From assembly GCA_028291515.1 (NCBI GenBank), contig JAQGHU010000095.1, positions 1 through 53,968 on the forward strand: a stretch of DNA of 53,968 nucleotides, in the 5' to 3' direction. Of the stretch, positions 1-8,398 are shown piece after piece. The notes beneath the pieces are model-generated. The model was given only the letters and a program-made list of their open reading frames with translations, did not search any database and was not told the origin of the DNA. This stretch comes from Schlesneria sp. Lineage in GTDB: Bacteria; Planctomycetota; Planctomycetia; Planctomycetales; Planctomycetaceae. Each line of letters starts with the position of its first letter. Positions within the stretch are counted from its first letter, which is position 1. The position numbers and the translations under genes were made by a program.

Positions 1-1370
1 CATAGGTATCTACACATCTTCGGTGGAGATGGTATAAGCGTCCGGATGCAATCAAAATTCCGGGCATGGATGCACGGCTGCAGAGTCGGTATTGGCAGTT
101 GGTGCAAGTTCACATGAATTCTCCTCAGCAATTGGCACCCGGCCCGCGGGCGTTACCTGGGATTTGCCAGAGCTTTGCGACGACACAAGCGTTGTGGCGT
201 TTTCTGGCGAACCCCAACGTGACTTTGCCTCAACTGGTCGTGCCCTTGCGTACGTTGGGTTGTCAGGGCGCTCAGGAGAGTTCCTCTCCCCATGTCTTGC
301 TGGTTCATGATTGGTCGAAGCTGTCGTACAAGGGTCACGCCTCCAAAGCGGACCAGACGCAGTTGTCGCACGAGGACGATGTGGGATACGAGATGTACAC
401 GGCACTCCTGGTCGATGCGGCCCAGGGGAATCCGCTGGCCCCGATGGAACTGAACCTGCTGTCGGCTCGTGGCGTCGACACGACACGACGACAAACTCGC
501 TTGAAACGAGTGCATCACTTGGAGCAGATCCTGCCGACCATGAGGGCCGCCAGAAAGTGGGAAGTCCCTCGTCAGATCGTGCATGTGATCGATTCGGAAG
601 CCGATTCTCAGATCGATTTTCGCAGTTGGTCTGTGGAGAAGGAATTGTTTCTGGTCCGGGGTGACTTCACGCGCCATGTGACCTGGGACGACGAATCGTT
701 CCCGCTGCCCGATCTGGCGCAAACGTGGCAGGATCGACAACTGTTTCGGGAAGCGGGAACCGTTCCGATTCGGGGTGCGACGGGGATTCGCCAGATTGCC
801 GGAGCCGACATTCGATTGACCAATCCTGGTCGTAAACGAACAGAGGCTGGACGTATTAAAGTCAGTGGTCCCCTGAAACTGCGACTGGTGATCAGCCGGA
901 TCGTGGATGCTGATTCCCAGGTGCTGGCAGAGTGGTATCTGCTGACCAACGTGGGGGACGACGTCTCGGATGCCACCATTGCGGACTGGTACTACTGGCG
1001 TTGGAGAATCGAGTCCTATCACAAGTTGCTCAAAAGTGGTGGCCAGCAGTTGGAATCGTGGCAACAGGAATCTGCCACGGCCATCGCCAAACGTCTGCTG
1101 ATCGCTTCCATGGTCTGTGTGTCGGCTTGGCAGTTGCAGGCTCAGGAAACGCCGGAATCGAAGGAATGCCAGCAGTTTCTGGTGAAACTGAGCGGTCGTC
1201 AGATGAAACGTCATCGTCCGATCACGACCTCGGCCCTCATCGCCGGCCTCCACCTCCTGATCCCGATGCTCGAACTTCTGGAACATCACTCACCGAACGA
1301 ACTTCGCCAACTCGCAAAGACCGCCCTACCGCACCTTCATCGATCAGGATGAGTTGTGTAGATACCTATG
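1..1370 (+). mobile_element. Complete IS4-family insertion sequence
   Basis: The element is bounded by perfect 16-bp terminal inverted repeats, CATAGGTATCTACACA at 1-16 and its complement at 1355-1370; further scattered matches follow inward. One transposase gene fills the interior. The window starts at the first base of the left repeat, so the target-site duplication cannot be seen. The flank just outside the right repeat (1371-1389) reads CTCCAAAACCGTGGCACCC, which equals the outer part of the palindromic repeat arm at 3384-3403. The element therefore inserted into a copy of that intergenic repeat. The family assignment rests on the transposase. Confidence 0.9.
66..1352 (+). CDS. IS4-family DDE transposase
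   Basis: A 428-residue protein that would catalyse cut-and-paste movement of the surrounding element. The DDE triad is visible: the first Asp in VHDWSKLSYKG, the second in HVIDSEADSQ, and the Glu inside the IS4-type Y-R-E-K signature of WYYWRWRIESYHKLLKSGG near residue 320. Length and the position of the ORF between the terminal repeats fit IS4 elements. The frame is open throughout and no frameshift is seen, so the enzyme may be active. ATG 66 lies about 50 bp inside the left repeat. The stop codon ends two bases before the right repeat begins. Confidence 0.92.
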   Translation: MDARLQSRYWQLVQVHMNSPQQLAPGPRALPGICQSFATTQALWRFLANPNVTLPQLVVPLRTLGCQGAQESSSPHVLLVHDWSKLSYKGHASKADQTQLSHEDDVGYEMYTALLVDAAQGNPLAPMELNLLSARGVDTTRRQTRLKRVHHLEQILPTMRAARKWEVPRQIVHVIDSEADSQIDFRSWSVEKELFLVRGDFTRHVTWDDESFPLPDLAQTWQDRQLFREAGTVPIRGATGIRQIAGADIRLTNPGRKRTEAGRIKVSGPLKLRLVISRIVDADSQVLAEWYLLTNVGDDVSDATIADWYYWRWRIESYHKLLKSGGQQLESWQQESATAIAKRLLIASMVCVSAWQLQAQETPESKECQQFLVKLSGRQMKRHRPITTSALIAGLHLLIPMLELLEHHSPNELRQLAKTALPHLHRSG

Positions 1371-1418
1371 CTCCAAAACCGTGGCACCCAAATCAGTGAT
1401 CCCTGAATCGTACTATCA

Positions 1419-2471
1419 ATGACCTCTGAATCATCCGTCGACAATCGATACAGCCGCCAGATCCGCTTTGCGGGGATCGGCGCTGCAGGGCAGCAACAGC
1501 TTGGTAATGCGAAGGTGTTGCTGTGCGGCTGCGGTGCGCTGGGGACCGTGGTAGCGGATACGCTGGCTCGCGCCGGAGTCGGTTTTTTGCGGATTGTGGA
1601 TCGCGACTTTGTTGACCTCACGAATCTGCAGCGGCAAGTACTGTTCGACGAACAGGACGTTGCCGAGCACCTGCCAAAGGCCATCGTGGCCGCGACGAAG
1701 TTGTCGCGGATCAATTCACAGATCCAAATCGAACCGCATGTTGCCGATGTCGACTGGCGGAACATTCGCGGCTATGCCGAGGGAATGGATCTGATCCTGG
1801 ATGGAACGGATAACTTCGAGACGCGATTCCTGATCAATGACGTGTCGCTGGAGTTGGGAATTCCCTGGGTCTATGCGGGAGTGGTGGGCAGCCACGGCCA
1901 GACGATGGCGATCTTTCCGAATGAGTCCGCCTGTTTGCGTTGCGTGATTGAATCGCCGCCTGATCCCGGGACGACGGAAACGTGCGATACCGCCGGAGTG
2001 ATCGGGCCCGCCGTCCATATGGTGACCGCCTTGCAGGCGGCGACGGCCCTGAAAATCTTGTCCGGGCAGCGTCATCTGGTCTCGCCGCAGTTAACGATCG
2101 TCGATGTCTGGGAAGGGACGCTGCGTCAGATGAACTTGAGTGGTCTGCACGAGCGTGGCGAGTGCCCGGCGTGTGGATCGCAACGTCGCCGAGACTGGTT
2201 GCTGGGAAGCCAGGCATCGCATTCGACGATCTTGTGCGGCAGGAATTCGGTACAGGTCTCGCCCGCGGAACCGGCTCAGTTGTCATTAGAGGAGTTGGCG
2301 GCTGGTCTCGCGCCACTCGGCACAGTCGTCAGGAACGCTTTCTTGCTTCGATTCAGACCCGCGGAATCGGATCTGCAATTGACCATTTTCCGCGATGGAC
2401 GAGCAATCGTGCAGGGAACGGAGGAAATTTCGGTCGCCCGCAGCCTGTATGCGCGATATCTCGGCAGTTGA
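1419..2471 (+). CDS. ThiF/MoeB/HesA-family adenylyltransferase
   Basis: A 350-residue E1-like enzyme of the type that adenylates the C-terminal glycine of a ubiquitin-like sulfur carrier (ThiS, MoaD or similar), using ATP. Visible features are the nucleotide-binding GCGALG at 37-42, the D61/D63 pair followed by NLQRQ, DGTDN at 128-132, and a conserved Cys189 in the TCDTAGVIGP segment. Four zinc-site cysteines occur as two CxxC pairs, C172/C175 and C249/C252. The C-terminal 90 residues form a compact extension and are not a rhodanese domain. No ThiS, MoaD or ThiG gene is nearby, so the carrier is unknown. Only 48 bp separate the start from the IS, so the native promoter may have been displaced. 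Confidence 0.88.
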   Translation: MTSESSVDNRYSRQIRFAGIGAAGQQQLGNAKVLLCGCGALGTVVADTLARAGVGFLRIVDRDFVDLTNLQRQVLFDEQDVAEHLPKAIVAATKLSRINSQIQIEPHVADVDWRNIRGYAEGMDLILDGTDNFETRFLINDVSLELGIPWVYAGVVGSHGQTMAIFPNESACLRCVIESPPDPGTTETCDTAGVIGPAVHMVTALQAATALKILSGQRHLVSPQLTIVDVWEGTLRQMNLSGLHERGECPACGSQRRRDWLLGSQASHSTILCGRNSVQVSPAEPAQLSLEELAAGLAPLGTVVRNAFLLRFRPAESDLQLTIFRDGRAIVQGTEEISVARSLYARYLGS

Positions 2472-2678
2472 CTCGTTTTCGAACAGCGGGTGATCTGTCT
2501 AAGTAGAGGTCACCACAGTGGTTCTATTTGACAAGAGTGGCCACTGACCTAAGTTTAGCTCGTCGGGAAAATTTCGACGGCCTTCATTCTGAGTTCGCTT
2601 TGTCTCTTGAATCGGTCTCTTGCCATGCTGGTTTCACACGCCAATGGCTCACCTAAACCCGTTCGCCAGGGGTCGGTC

Positions 2679-3197
2679 ATGCAACATCTCAACTACAGAA
2701 TTCGTCGTCGCGGCTTTTCGCTGATTGAAGTGTTGATTGTGATTGTGATCCTGGGAATCCTGGCGGCCACCGTGCTGCCTCAATTCACGGAATCGAGTGC
2801 CAACGCCAATGAATCCGCCCTACGCGCCGATTTGACTCAATTGCGATCGCAGCTTCAGGTATTCCGATTCCAGCATGACGGTGCGTTTCCCAGTGGAACC
2901 GCCGACAACGTGATCAATCAGTTGACCCTGGCCAGCGACGCCGGCGGCAACACGGCTCGCGTGGGGACGGCTGGGTATCCCTTCGGTCCCTACTTGATGG
3001 GTCAGTTGCCGACGAACCCCTACAATGGCGGAAGCGGCCTCCTGGTGAAGTCGACCGCGATCAGCACGTCCGATGTCGACGCGACTGCGATGCACGGCAC
3101 GGTGAAGGTCGGCTGGATCTACAGCACATTGACAGGCCAGATCATCGCCAACTCAACCGGCAAAGCGATCGACGGCACCGTCCTGAGTGCGCTGTAA
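2679..3197 (+). CDS. Type II secretion / type IV pseudopilin
   Basis: A 172-residue pseudopilin. The prepilin signal is a short basic leader (QHLNYRIRRR) ending in G12, followed by FSLIE and a hydrophobic stretch VLIVIVILGILAA. Cleavage after G12 would leave N-methyl-Phe and Glu5 in the canonical position. The rest is a globular domain with an alpha-helical start (SALRADLTQLRSQLQVFR), as in GspG/GspH-like proteins. ATG 2679 is preferred because it places the leader correctly. An in-frame TTG at 2607 and ATG at 2625 would add 18-24 residues. No secretion ATPase or prepilin peptidase lies in the window, so this is one of the scattered pseudopilins common in planctomycetes. Confidence 0.82.
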   Translation: MQHLNYRIRRRGFSLIEVLIVIVILGILAATVLPQFTESSANANESALRADLTQLRSQLQVFRFQHDGAFPSGTADNVINQLTLASDAGGNTARVGTAGYPFGPYLMGQLPTNPYNGGSGLLVKSTAISTSDVDATAMHGTVKVGWIYSTLTGQIIANSTGKAIDGTVLSAL

Positions 3198-3240
3198 TCT
3201 CGCCGGGTGAATTCAAACTGTCGCCCGCCCAATAGTCCTC

Positions 3241-3573
3241 GGTGAGCCGCGCTGCGTCAGCACGCGGACCCAATGAACTAGCAACTGTGACAACCACGCA
3301 AGTGTTGGGTGCCACGATCTTGGAGTCTTCGACAAGGTCGTGCGCTTTTCTGTATTCCTAGATAAGACACGGCCTTGTCGAAGACTCCAAAACCGTGGCA
3401 CCCCGAGCGAATAACTCGATTCAAATCAACAGGCTGCGTCAGCACGCGGACCGATTAACACAAGACCATGAAACCCAGATCGCGCCACCGATTTTCTCAG
3501 TGCCGACTGGACCGACCATTGCCGCAATCACTCCACAGTGAAGAGTCCGCGTGCTAACGCAGCGCGGCTCACC
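3241..3573. repeat. Nested inverted-repeat (MITE-like) unit
   Basis: The 553-bp gap between the pseudopilin and the transporter carries no gene but holds nested inverted repeats. The outer arms, 3241-3269 and 3545-3573, match at 28 of 29 positions and contain the core GAGCCGCGCTGCGT. The inner arms, 3307-3342 and 3368-3403, match at 33 of 36 and contain TTGGAGTCTTCGACAAGG. A partial third copy of the outer arm sits at 3432-3452. The outer family recurs in degenerate form near 27975-27998. The inner family recurs beside the IS (1371-1389) and near 48743-48779. Mobility is inferred from repetition; no target duplication was identified. Confidence 0.75.
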
Positions 3574-3750
3574 CGGCGTGTCGATAGTAATGCTCGCCGC
3601 GTCGCCGGATGCGTCCGCGATGGAAATGTGAGCAACGATCCGTCAGACTTCCGCGCGAAGCCTCGATAGGCACGCCGGATTGAAGTCGGCTGCGATTCGA
3701 GTGACTCGTTACTTTCCTCTCGTCACTTTTTCTTTCCCGACAATCCTTCC

Positions 3751-4503
3751 ATGCCCGACTTTTCTGTGATGCAGTGGACGCTGATGATCATTGCGGCGTT
3801 CTGTGCCGGAGTATCGAAAGCGGGGCTGGCGGGGGTCGGACTGCTGGGAGTGACATTCATGGCGACCGCGGTGCCAGGCCGCAGTTCCAGCGGGATCGTG
3901 CTGCCGCTGCTGATCTTTGCCGACATCCTGGCGGCGTCAACATTTCGCGAGCACGTGCAATGGAGTCAGATCCGTCGACTGGCATGGCCGATCTGCGTGG
4001 GGATCTTTGTCGGCTGGGGCCTGCTGATGGTCATTCCGGATGTGGCGTTTCGACCGATCATCGGCAGCATTGTGTTGACGATGTTGGTGCTGCAAGTCGT
4101 ACGGCAACGATTTCCCGGGTTCGACGCCGCGCTACCACACTCCAAGATCTTCGCGTGGTTCACGGGCTTGATGACGGGCACTGCAACCATGGTGGCCAAT
4201 GCCGCCGGTCCGATCGCTTCGACGTATCTGATCATCTTGTCACTACCGAAGCATCAGTTCGTCCATACGATGGCTTGGCTGTTCCTCCTGGTAAACGTCT
4301 TCAAGGTTCCGTTCAGCATCCACTTGGGTCTGATCAACGTCGGTTCACTAACATTGAATGCGTGTCTGATCCCGGTGGTGGTGATTGGCCTGTGGGTCGG
4401 GAAGTGGCTGCTGGAAACGGTTCCTCAGCGAGCCTTCCAGATGATCGTGCTGTGGCTGGCGACCGGCAGCGCTGTATGGTTGATTGCATCAGCAATGATG
4501 TGA
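3751..4503 (+). CDS. TauE/SafE (TSUP) family anion exporter
   Basis: A 250-residue integral membrane protein with about eight predicted hydrophobic segments, the size and spacing of the TSUP family. Members move sulfite, sulfoacetate or other small organosulfur and carboxylate anions across the inner membrane. The family-typical glycine-rich first helix (FCAGVSKAGLAGVGLLGV) and the mid-protein segment FTGLMTGTATMVANAAGP, equivalent to the repeated half, are both visible. No sulfur metabolism gene is adjacent, so the substrate cannot be named. A palindromic repeat follows 17 bp after the stop. Confidence 0.85.
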   Translation: MPDFSVMQWTLMIIAAFCAGVSKAGLAGVGLLGVTFMATAVPGRSSSGIVLPLLIFADILAASTFREHVQWSQIRRLAWPICVGIFVGWGLLMVIPDVAFRPIIGSIVLTMLVLQVVRQRFPGFDAALPHSKIFAWFTGLMTGTATMVANAAGPIASTYLIILSLPKHQFVHTMAWLFLLVNVFKVPFSIHLGLINVGSLTLNACLIPVVVIGLWVGKWLLETVPQRAFQMIVLWLATGSAVWLIASAMM

Positions 4504-4520
4504 TGCGGCGGCTGTGGCGC

Positions 4521-4594
4521 AGCTTCGTAGGTTATGCTTCAGCATAACTCTTCGATTCATCGTTAAGTTCCGCTGAAGCATAACCTACGAAGCT
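4521..4594. repeat. Perfect 23-bp inverted repeat, palindromic family
   Basis: Arms at 4521-4543 and 4572-4594 are perfect complements around a 28-nt loop. The core is GTTATGCTTCAGCATAAC, itself a hairpin. A single copy of the core lies at 13626-13649. The repeat follows the transporter stop and may act as a transcription terminator or RNA 3' end stabiliser, but no T-tract follows. Confidence 0.8.
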
Positions 4595-4703
4595 GGAGGT
4601 GAACCTTTCCACACGTTTGGTGTCGGAAGACTCATGAGCCTGCAATACTGTACACCAGACATGTCGAGTGATCAGGACTGGCAACAGCGCGTTAGGCGGC
4701 ATC

Positions 4704-5072
4704 ATGTCTGTGGGTCGCGTCAATTCCGTTGCGCACAACTTTGGTCACCATTTCTTGTGGTTTCGCAAAGGATTTGTTTACGAACACATTGTGCGTAGAG
4801 CGACGGAGGCAAAACTTGGCTCGGTGACCGTCGATATCTTGCGAGAGAGGATTAATCCCTCATCCGTGGAGACACCGGTCTTTCGGCATGTCAGCGCCGA
4901 GCTTCGCTCGAAGTTTTACAGTTGCCTGGATTCAGTTATGGTGAGCCATGACTACGTTACGGACGCCACGGTCTCAGTTGAGACCACCGACTATCCCAAG
5001 TTGCGTTGTCGGTGCACCATCCGTGACCGATATGGGCACACATATGCTCGCGAAGTTGAGATCGCGCAGTAA
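4704..5072 (+). CDS. Hypothetical protein
   Basis: A 122-residue soluble-looking protein with no signal peptide or membrane segment; I do not recognise the family. ATG 4704 is preferred; an in-frame ATG at 4668 would add 12 residues. The C-terminal half (CLDSVMVSHDYVTDATVSVETTDYPK, then CRCTIRDRYG) looks like a small beta-rich domain. It lies 59 bp upstream of another unassigned gene on the same strand. By eye both are richer in A+T than their neighbours (not counted), which could indicate acquisition by transfer. Confidence 0.5.
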   Translation: MSVGRVNSVAHNFGHHFLWFRKGFVYEHIVRRATEAKLGSVTVDILRERINPSSVETPVFRHVSAELRSKFYSCLDSVMVSHDYVTDATVSVETTDYPKLRCRCTIRDRYGHTYAREVEIAQ

Positions 5073-5131
5073 TAAAATGTGTTGGCATGTCATCGAAAGT
5101 CGTTTTGTCTATCGCGGACAAGTTACCTTGA

Positions 5132-5713
5132 ATGTTCGGCGGATCAGCACTCATAGAAATAAAAACCACGACAATCTATGACGTGCTGGATGAGTTTCGC
5201 AAAAGGCCAGCGCTATTTGTCGGAAACATGGTCCTCAAGGATCCCTTTCCGATTTTCCTCGGATTCCTTCAAGGCTTGCAGTTTTCAGATAAAGATCCCG
5301 GTAAGCCTTCCGTTTGGGAATTCAGTCGGTGGCTTACCGGCCGTGTCAGCAATATTTCGGTCAACATGCGGTTCGAATGGCTCCATGCGGAACTCGGCAG
5401 CAAAGCGGCATACGAGGCCTTCTTTGAATACCTCGACGAGTACCGAGCATGCAACGAAATCGAGGTCGCTACTGCACGCCCCGTAGAGTTCACGCCGACG
5501 TTCCACTTATTGGATAGCGAGGGCAATCGCAAGGCCCCACCACAACCGGACAGACTCTATGTCGGCCAGTTTTCGCCATCGGATGTCTACTTCCTTGGCG
5601 AGATATACGGGACAAGCACCGAGCACTGTTTTCCCTATCACAGGACTGCGAAAGCTGCAAAGGTTGAGGCGAAGGAGAAATGGGGTGTCCCCATGTCTGC
5701 TTGGCCGAGATGA
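5132..5713 (+). CDS. Hypothetical protein with RPxxxVG-type N-terminus
   Basis: A 193-residue soluble protein. The N-terminus (IYDVLDEFRKRPALFVGN) followed by PIFLGFLQGLQF, and later AAYEAFFEYLDEYRA, resembles a loosely defined group of small proteins with a xxRPxxYLG motif followed by a helical domain ending in FFxxLDEF. From memory these occur near polymorphic toxin and SMI1/KNR4-type loci, where an immunity role has been suggested but not shown. The resemblance is by motif only. No recognisable toxin is adjacent. The C-terminal part contains a segment with several aromatic residues (LYVGQFSPSDVYFLGEIYG). The start has only a weak ribosome-binding site. Confidence 0.5.
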   Translation: MFGGSALIEIKTTTIYDVLDEFRKRPALFVGNMVLKDPFPIFLGFLQGLQFSDKDPGKPSVWEFSRWLTGRVSNISVNMRFEWLHAELGSKAAYEAFFEYLDEYRACNEIEVATARPVEFTPTFHLLDSEGNRKAPPQPDRLYVGQFSPSDVYFLGEIYGTSTEHCFPYHRTAKAAKVEAKEKWGVPMSAWPR

Positions 5714-5753
5714 ACAGCACAGAAGCCCAGAGTCGATGCGCCGGTCGGGGCGA

Positions 5754-6062
5754 TCAGGAACCGCAAGAAGGCTGACCTGCGCAGGCAGGCTCAGTGGCGT
5801 GGGATTCGCCGACCATCTGCATTCTTCGCTGCACAACGTGCTCATTGAGCATGCGGCGGATGTGGCGGTGGCAGGACATGCAACCGGCACCAGCCCCACA
5901 GGCTTGCGAGACACCGCGGATCGATTGCGGATCGTTCTCGGTGATCGTTTCGCGAATCTCGTGTTCTGTCACGTTTAGACAGTGACAAACGACGCGATGC
6001 GACTCGGCATGCACCGGATTCTGAATCAGACTTTGTGGAACACCGAAGTCCATGGCGGGCAC
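5754..6062 (-). CDS. BFD-type [2Fe-2S] ferredoxin
   Basis: A roughly 100-residue protein matching bacterioferritin-associated ferredoxin. The four cluster ligands are in VVCHCLNVTEHEI and CGAGAGCMSC, with the helix-turn-helix spacing between them (IRETITENDPQSIRGV). In Pseudomonas, Bfd reduces bacterioferritin to release iron; other members are domains of nitrite reductase or NifU-like proteins. No bacterioferritin is adjacent. An unusual C-terminal tail carries two more cysteines (ACAGQPSCGS). The start is GTG 6062 or ATG 6053. The gene is transcribed divergently from the hydrolase gene at 6289. Confidence 0.8.
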   Translation of the reverse strand: MPAMDFGVPQSLIQNPVHAESHRVVCHCLNVTEHEIRETITENDPQSIRGVSQACGAGAGCMSCHRHIRRMLNEHVVQRRMQMVGESHATEPACAGQPSCGS

Positions 6063-6288
6063 TCAACTGGTCGAAGCAACCGAGGCAGGCCGGAAGTTGA
6101 ATTTGAGATTCAGTCTCAACTCCGTAGCAGATTTTTGCCGTAGAGCTCTCACATGTCAATAGTCCTATGCTGAAATTATCGACGCTTTTTACCGTCAGCC
6201 TTGATTTTTTGCGGGTAAATCCCAGTCTGTTCTCAAGTTGCAACTTCCAACTTCGGACCGATTTTTGAACCCGATACGAGGCGGCAGG

Positions 6289-8283
6289 ATGTCTAAGCGG
6301 CCATTCTTATTGCATTTGTGTACTTGGATGCTTGTCGGCGGACACCTGCTGACCGCTCTGGCGGATGGGCCGGCCGACAATCAGCCGGACAAGGTACGCC
6401 GCGTCCCCAAGATCGGCGTCGACGTTCCTGATGCCGATCGGCAGGAGTTGGAACAGGGTCTCAAGTCGCTTTCGGAACAGATCGAGCAACTCAAAATAGG
6501 GGATGCGACTGCTCAGAAACTGCTCCCAGACGTGCTGATCTTTCATCGCGCCGTCGATCAGGCGTTGCGGTACCGCGAGTTCTTCGACGTGAAAGAGATT
6601 CCCGTCGCAAAAATACTGCTGAAGCAAGGGCAACAGCGAGCCGAGGAACTGCTCGCTGGAAAGGCACCTTGGACGCAGCAAAAGGGTCTGGTCGTGCGGG
6701 GCTACATCTCCAAGATCGACAAGACCGTTCAGCCGATCGGGCTGGTAATCCCGCCTGAATACGACTTCGCCGCTCCAAAGCCTCACCGGCTGGACTTCTG
6801 GTTCCACGGGCGGGGTGAAAACCTGAGTGAACTCAACTTCCTCAACGATCGCATCAAAAACGTCGGAGCGATCAATCCGTCAGATACCATCGTGCTGCAT
6901 CCGTATGGTCGGTACTGCAATGCCAACAAGTTTGCCGGCGAAGTCGATTCGTTCGAAGCACTTGAGTCCGTTCAGCAGCAGTATCGAATTGACCCCGATC
7001 GGATCTCCGTCCGCGGGTTTTCGATGGGCGGAGCCGCTGTCTGGCAGTTCGCAGTGCATTACCCGGATCGCTGGTTCGCCGCGAACCCGGGAGCAGGGTT
7101 TGCCGAGACGCCCGACTTCCTCAAGGTCTTCCAGAAAGAAACATTGAAACCAGCTTGGTACGAACAGAAGCTCTGGGAGATGTATGACTGCCCCGGCTAT
7201 GCCGCCAATCTGGCTCACCTACCCACGATCGCCTACAGCGGCGAGATTGATAGTCAGAAACAGGCCGCCGATATCATGGCGGCCGCGTTCGAACGGGAAG
7301 GAATGAAGCTGCTGCATATCATCGGCCCCAAGACCGCGCACAGCATTCATCCCGAATCCAAGAAGGAGATCGAGGCCAAGCTGGCCGAATGGGCCGTGAA
7401 AGGAATCGACCACGCTCCGGCCAGTCTGCAGTTTGTCACGTTCACGCTCAGTTACAACCGCATGCATTGGCTGACCGTGGATGGACTGAAAGAACATTGG
7501 GAAGAGGCTCGTGTCACGGCGAAGCTTGCTGGCACTGAACTAGACGTGAAAACCAAGAACGTCTCTGCCCTGACATTACAGCCGCCCAAGGGATCACCAC
7601 GCAAAGTTCGTCTGGATGGTGGTGCCGCTATCGAGCTTCCTGCAGATGGATCAGCAGGTTCTTTCGTGCTGGGAGCCAGTGGATGGCAGGCCGGCCAACT
7701 GAAGGGCTTGCACAAGCAGCATGGTTTGCAGGGACCGATCGACGACGCGTTTCTCGATTCATTCGTCTTCGTCAAACCAACCGGCAAAGCGAGCAGTGAA
7801 GCGGTCGACAAGTGGGTGCAATCGGAATTCGAACACGCCGTAACTCACTGGCGGCAGCAGATGCGAGGCGATGCCGTGGTGAAGTCTGACACCGACATCA
7901 CCGAGCAGGACATCGCTTCATCGAACCTCGTCCTGTGGGGCGATGCTCAGTCCAACAAAGTTTTGGCAAAAATTGCAGATAAACTTCCAATCCGATGGAC
8001 CGAAAAATCCGTTGTCGCAGGAGACCAGTCATTCGACGGTGCGAACCACGCGTTGATTGCGACCTATCCGAATCCTTTGAATCCCAAGAAGTACATCGTG
8101 CTGAACAGCAGCTTTACCTATCGCGAATACGACTATCTGAACAATGCTCGTCAGACGGCCAAGTTGCCCGATTGGGTGATCGTCGATGTGCGGACGCCGC
8201 CGAACAGCCGTTTTCCAGGCAAGATTGTCGCGGCCGATTTCTTCGATGAAGGCTGGCAGTTGAAGCCAGCGAAGACAAAATAA
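6289..8283 (+). CDS. Secreted alpha/beta hydrolase, two-domain
   Basis: A 664-residue exported protein. ATG 6289 is chosen because it is followed by a clear signal peptide (MSKRPFLLHLCTWMLVGG) and preceded by GGCAGG. A helical pre-domain is followed by an alpha/beta hydrolase domain at about residues 150-385. The nucleophile Ser245 lies in GFSMGGAA, the probable acid is Asp321 in SGEID, and the probable base is His351 in KTAHSIHPE. The C-terminal 270 residues form a separate beta-rich domain of unknown role, seen from memory in many planctomycete proteins annotated as prolyl oligopeptidase-like. The likely activity is peptidase or carbohydrate esterase; the substrate is unknown. Confidence 0.75.
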   Translation: MSKRPFLLHLCTWMLVGGHLLTALADGPADNQPDKVRRVPKIGVDVPDADRQELEQGLKSLSEQIEQLKIGDATAQKLLPDVLIFHRAVDQALRYREFFDVKEIPVAKILLKQGQQRAEELLAGKAPWTQQKGLVVRGYISKIDKTVQPIGLVIPPEYDFAAPKPHRLDFWFHGRGENLSELNFLNDRIKNVGAINPSDTIVLHPYGRYCNANKFAGEVDSFEALESVQQQYRIDPDRISVRGFSMGGAAVWQFAVHYPDRWFAANPGAGFAETPDFLKVFQKETLKPAWYEQKLWEMYDCPGYAANLAHLPTIAYSGEIDSQKQAADIMAAAFEREGMKLLHIIGPKTAHSIHPESKKEIEAKLAEWAVKGIDHAPASLQFVTFTLSYNRMHWLTVDGLKEHWEEARVTAKLAGTELDVKTKNVSALTLQPPKGSPRKVRLDGGAAIELPADGSAGSFVLGASGWQAGQLKGLHKQHGLQGPIDDAFLDSFVFVKPTGKASSEAVDKWVQSEFEHAVTHWRQQMRGDAVVKSDTDITEQDIASSNLVLWGDAQSNKVLAKIADKLPIRWTEKSVVAGDQSFDGANHALIATYPNPLNPKKYIVLNSSFTYREYDYLNNARQTAKLPDWVIVDVRTPPNSRFPGKIVAADFFDEGWQLKPAKTK

Positions 8284-8297
8284 ACGATTGGCTCTTC

Positions 8298-8325
8298 TGA
8301 GCGGGGGACGTAAGTCCCCTGGCCA
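8298..8325 (+). repeat. GNRA-loop palindromic repeat, copy 1
   Basis: The unit TGAGCGGGGGACGTAAGTCC continues into CCTGGCCA and folds into a GGGGAC/GTCCCC stem closed by GTAA, a GNRA-type tetraloop in RNA. It starts 14 bases after the hydrolase stop. Other copies lie at 16549-16578, 23259-23287 and, inverted, 23334-23360. Confidence 0.7.
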
Positions 8326-8398
8326 GTTTGTCACGAGAGCATGCGTTGGGCGTGCGGAAGAAGTAGCAGGATTTTCCGCTTCGTTGGATGATGTGATC

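Noticed and set aside
153-1289. 378-codon open frame antisense to the transposase
   Set aside because: It lacks recognisable motifs and is a mirror of the transposase gene, whose DDE/YREK residues and terminal repeats explain the region.
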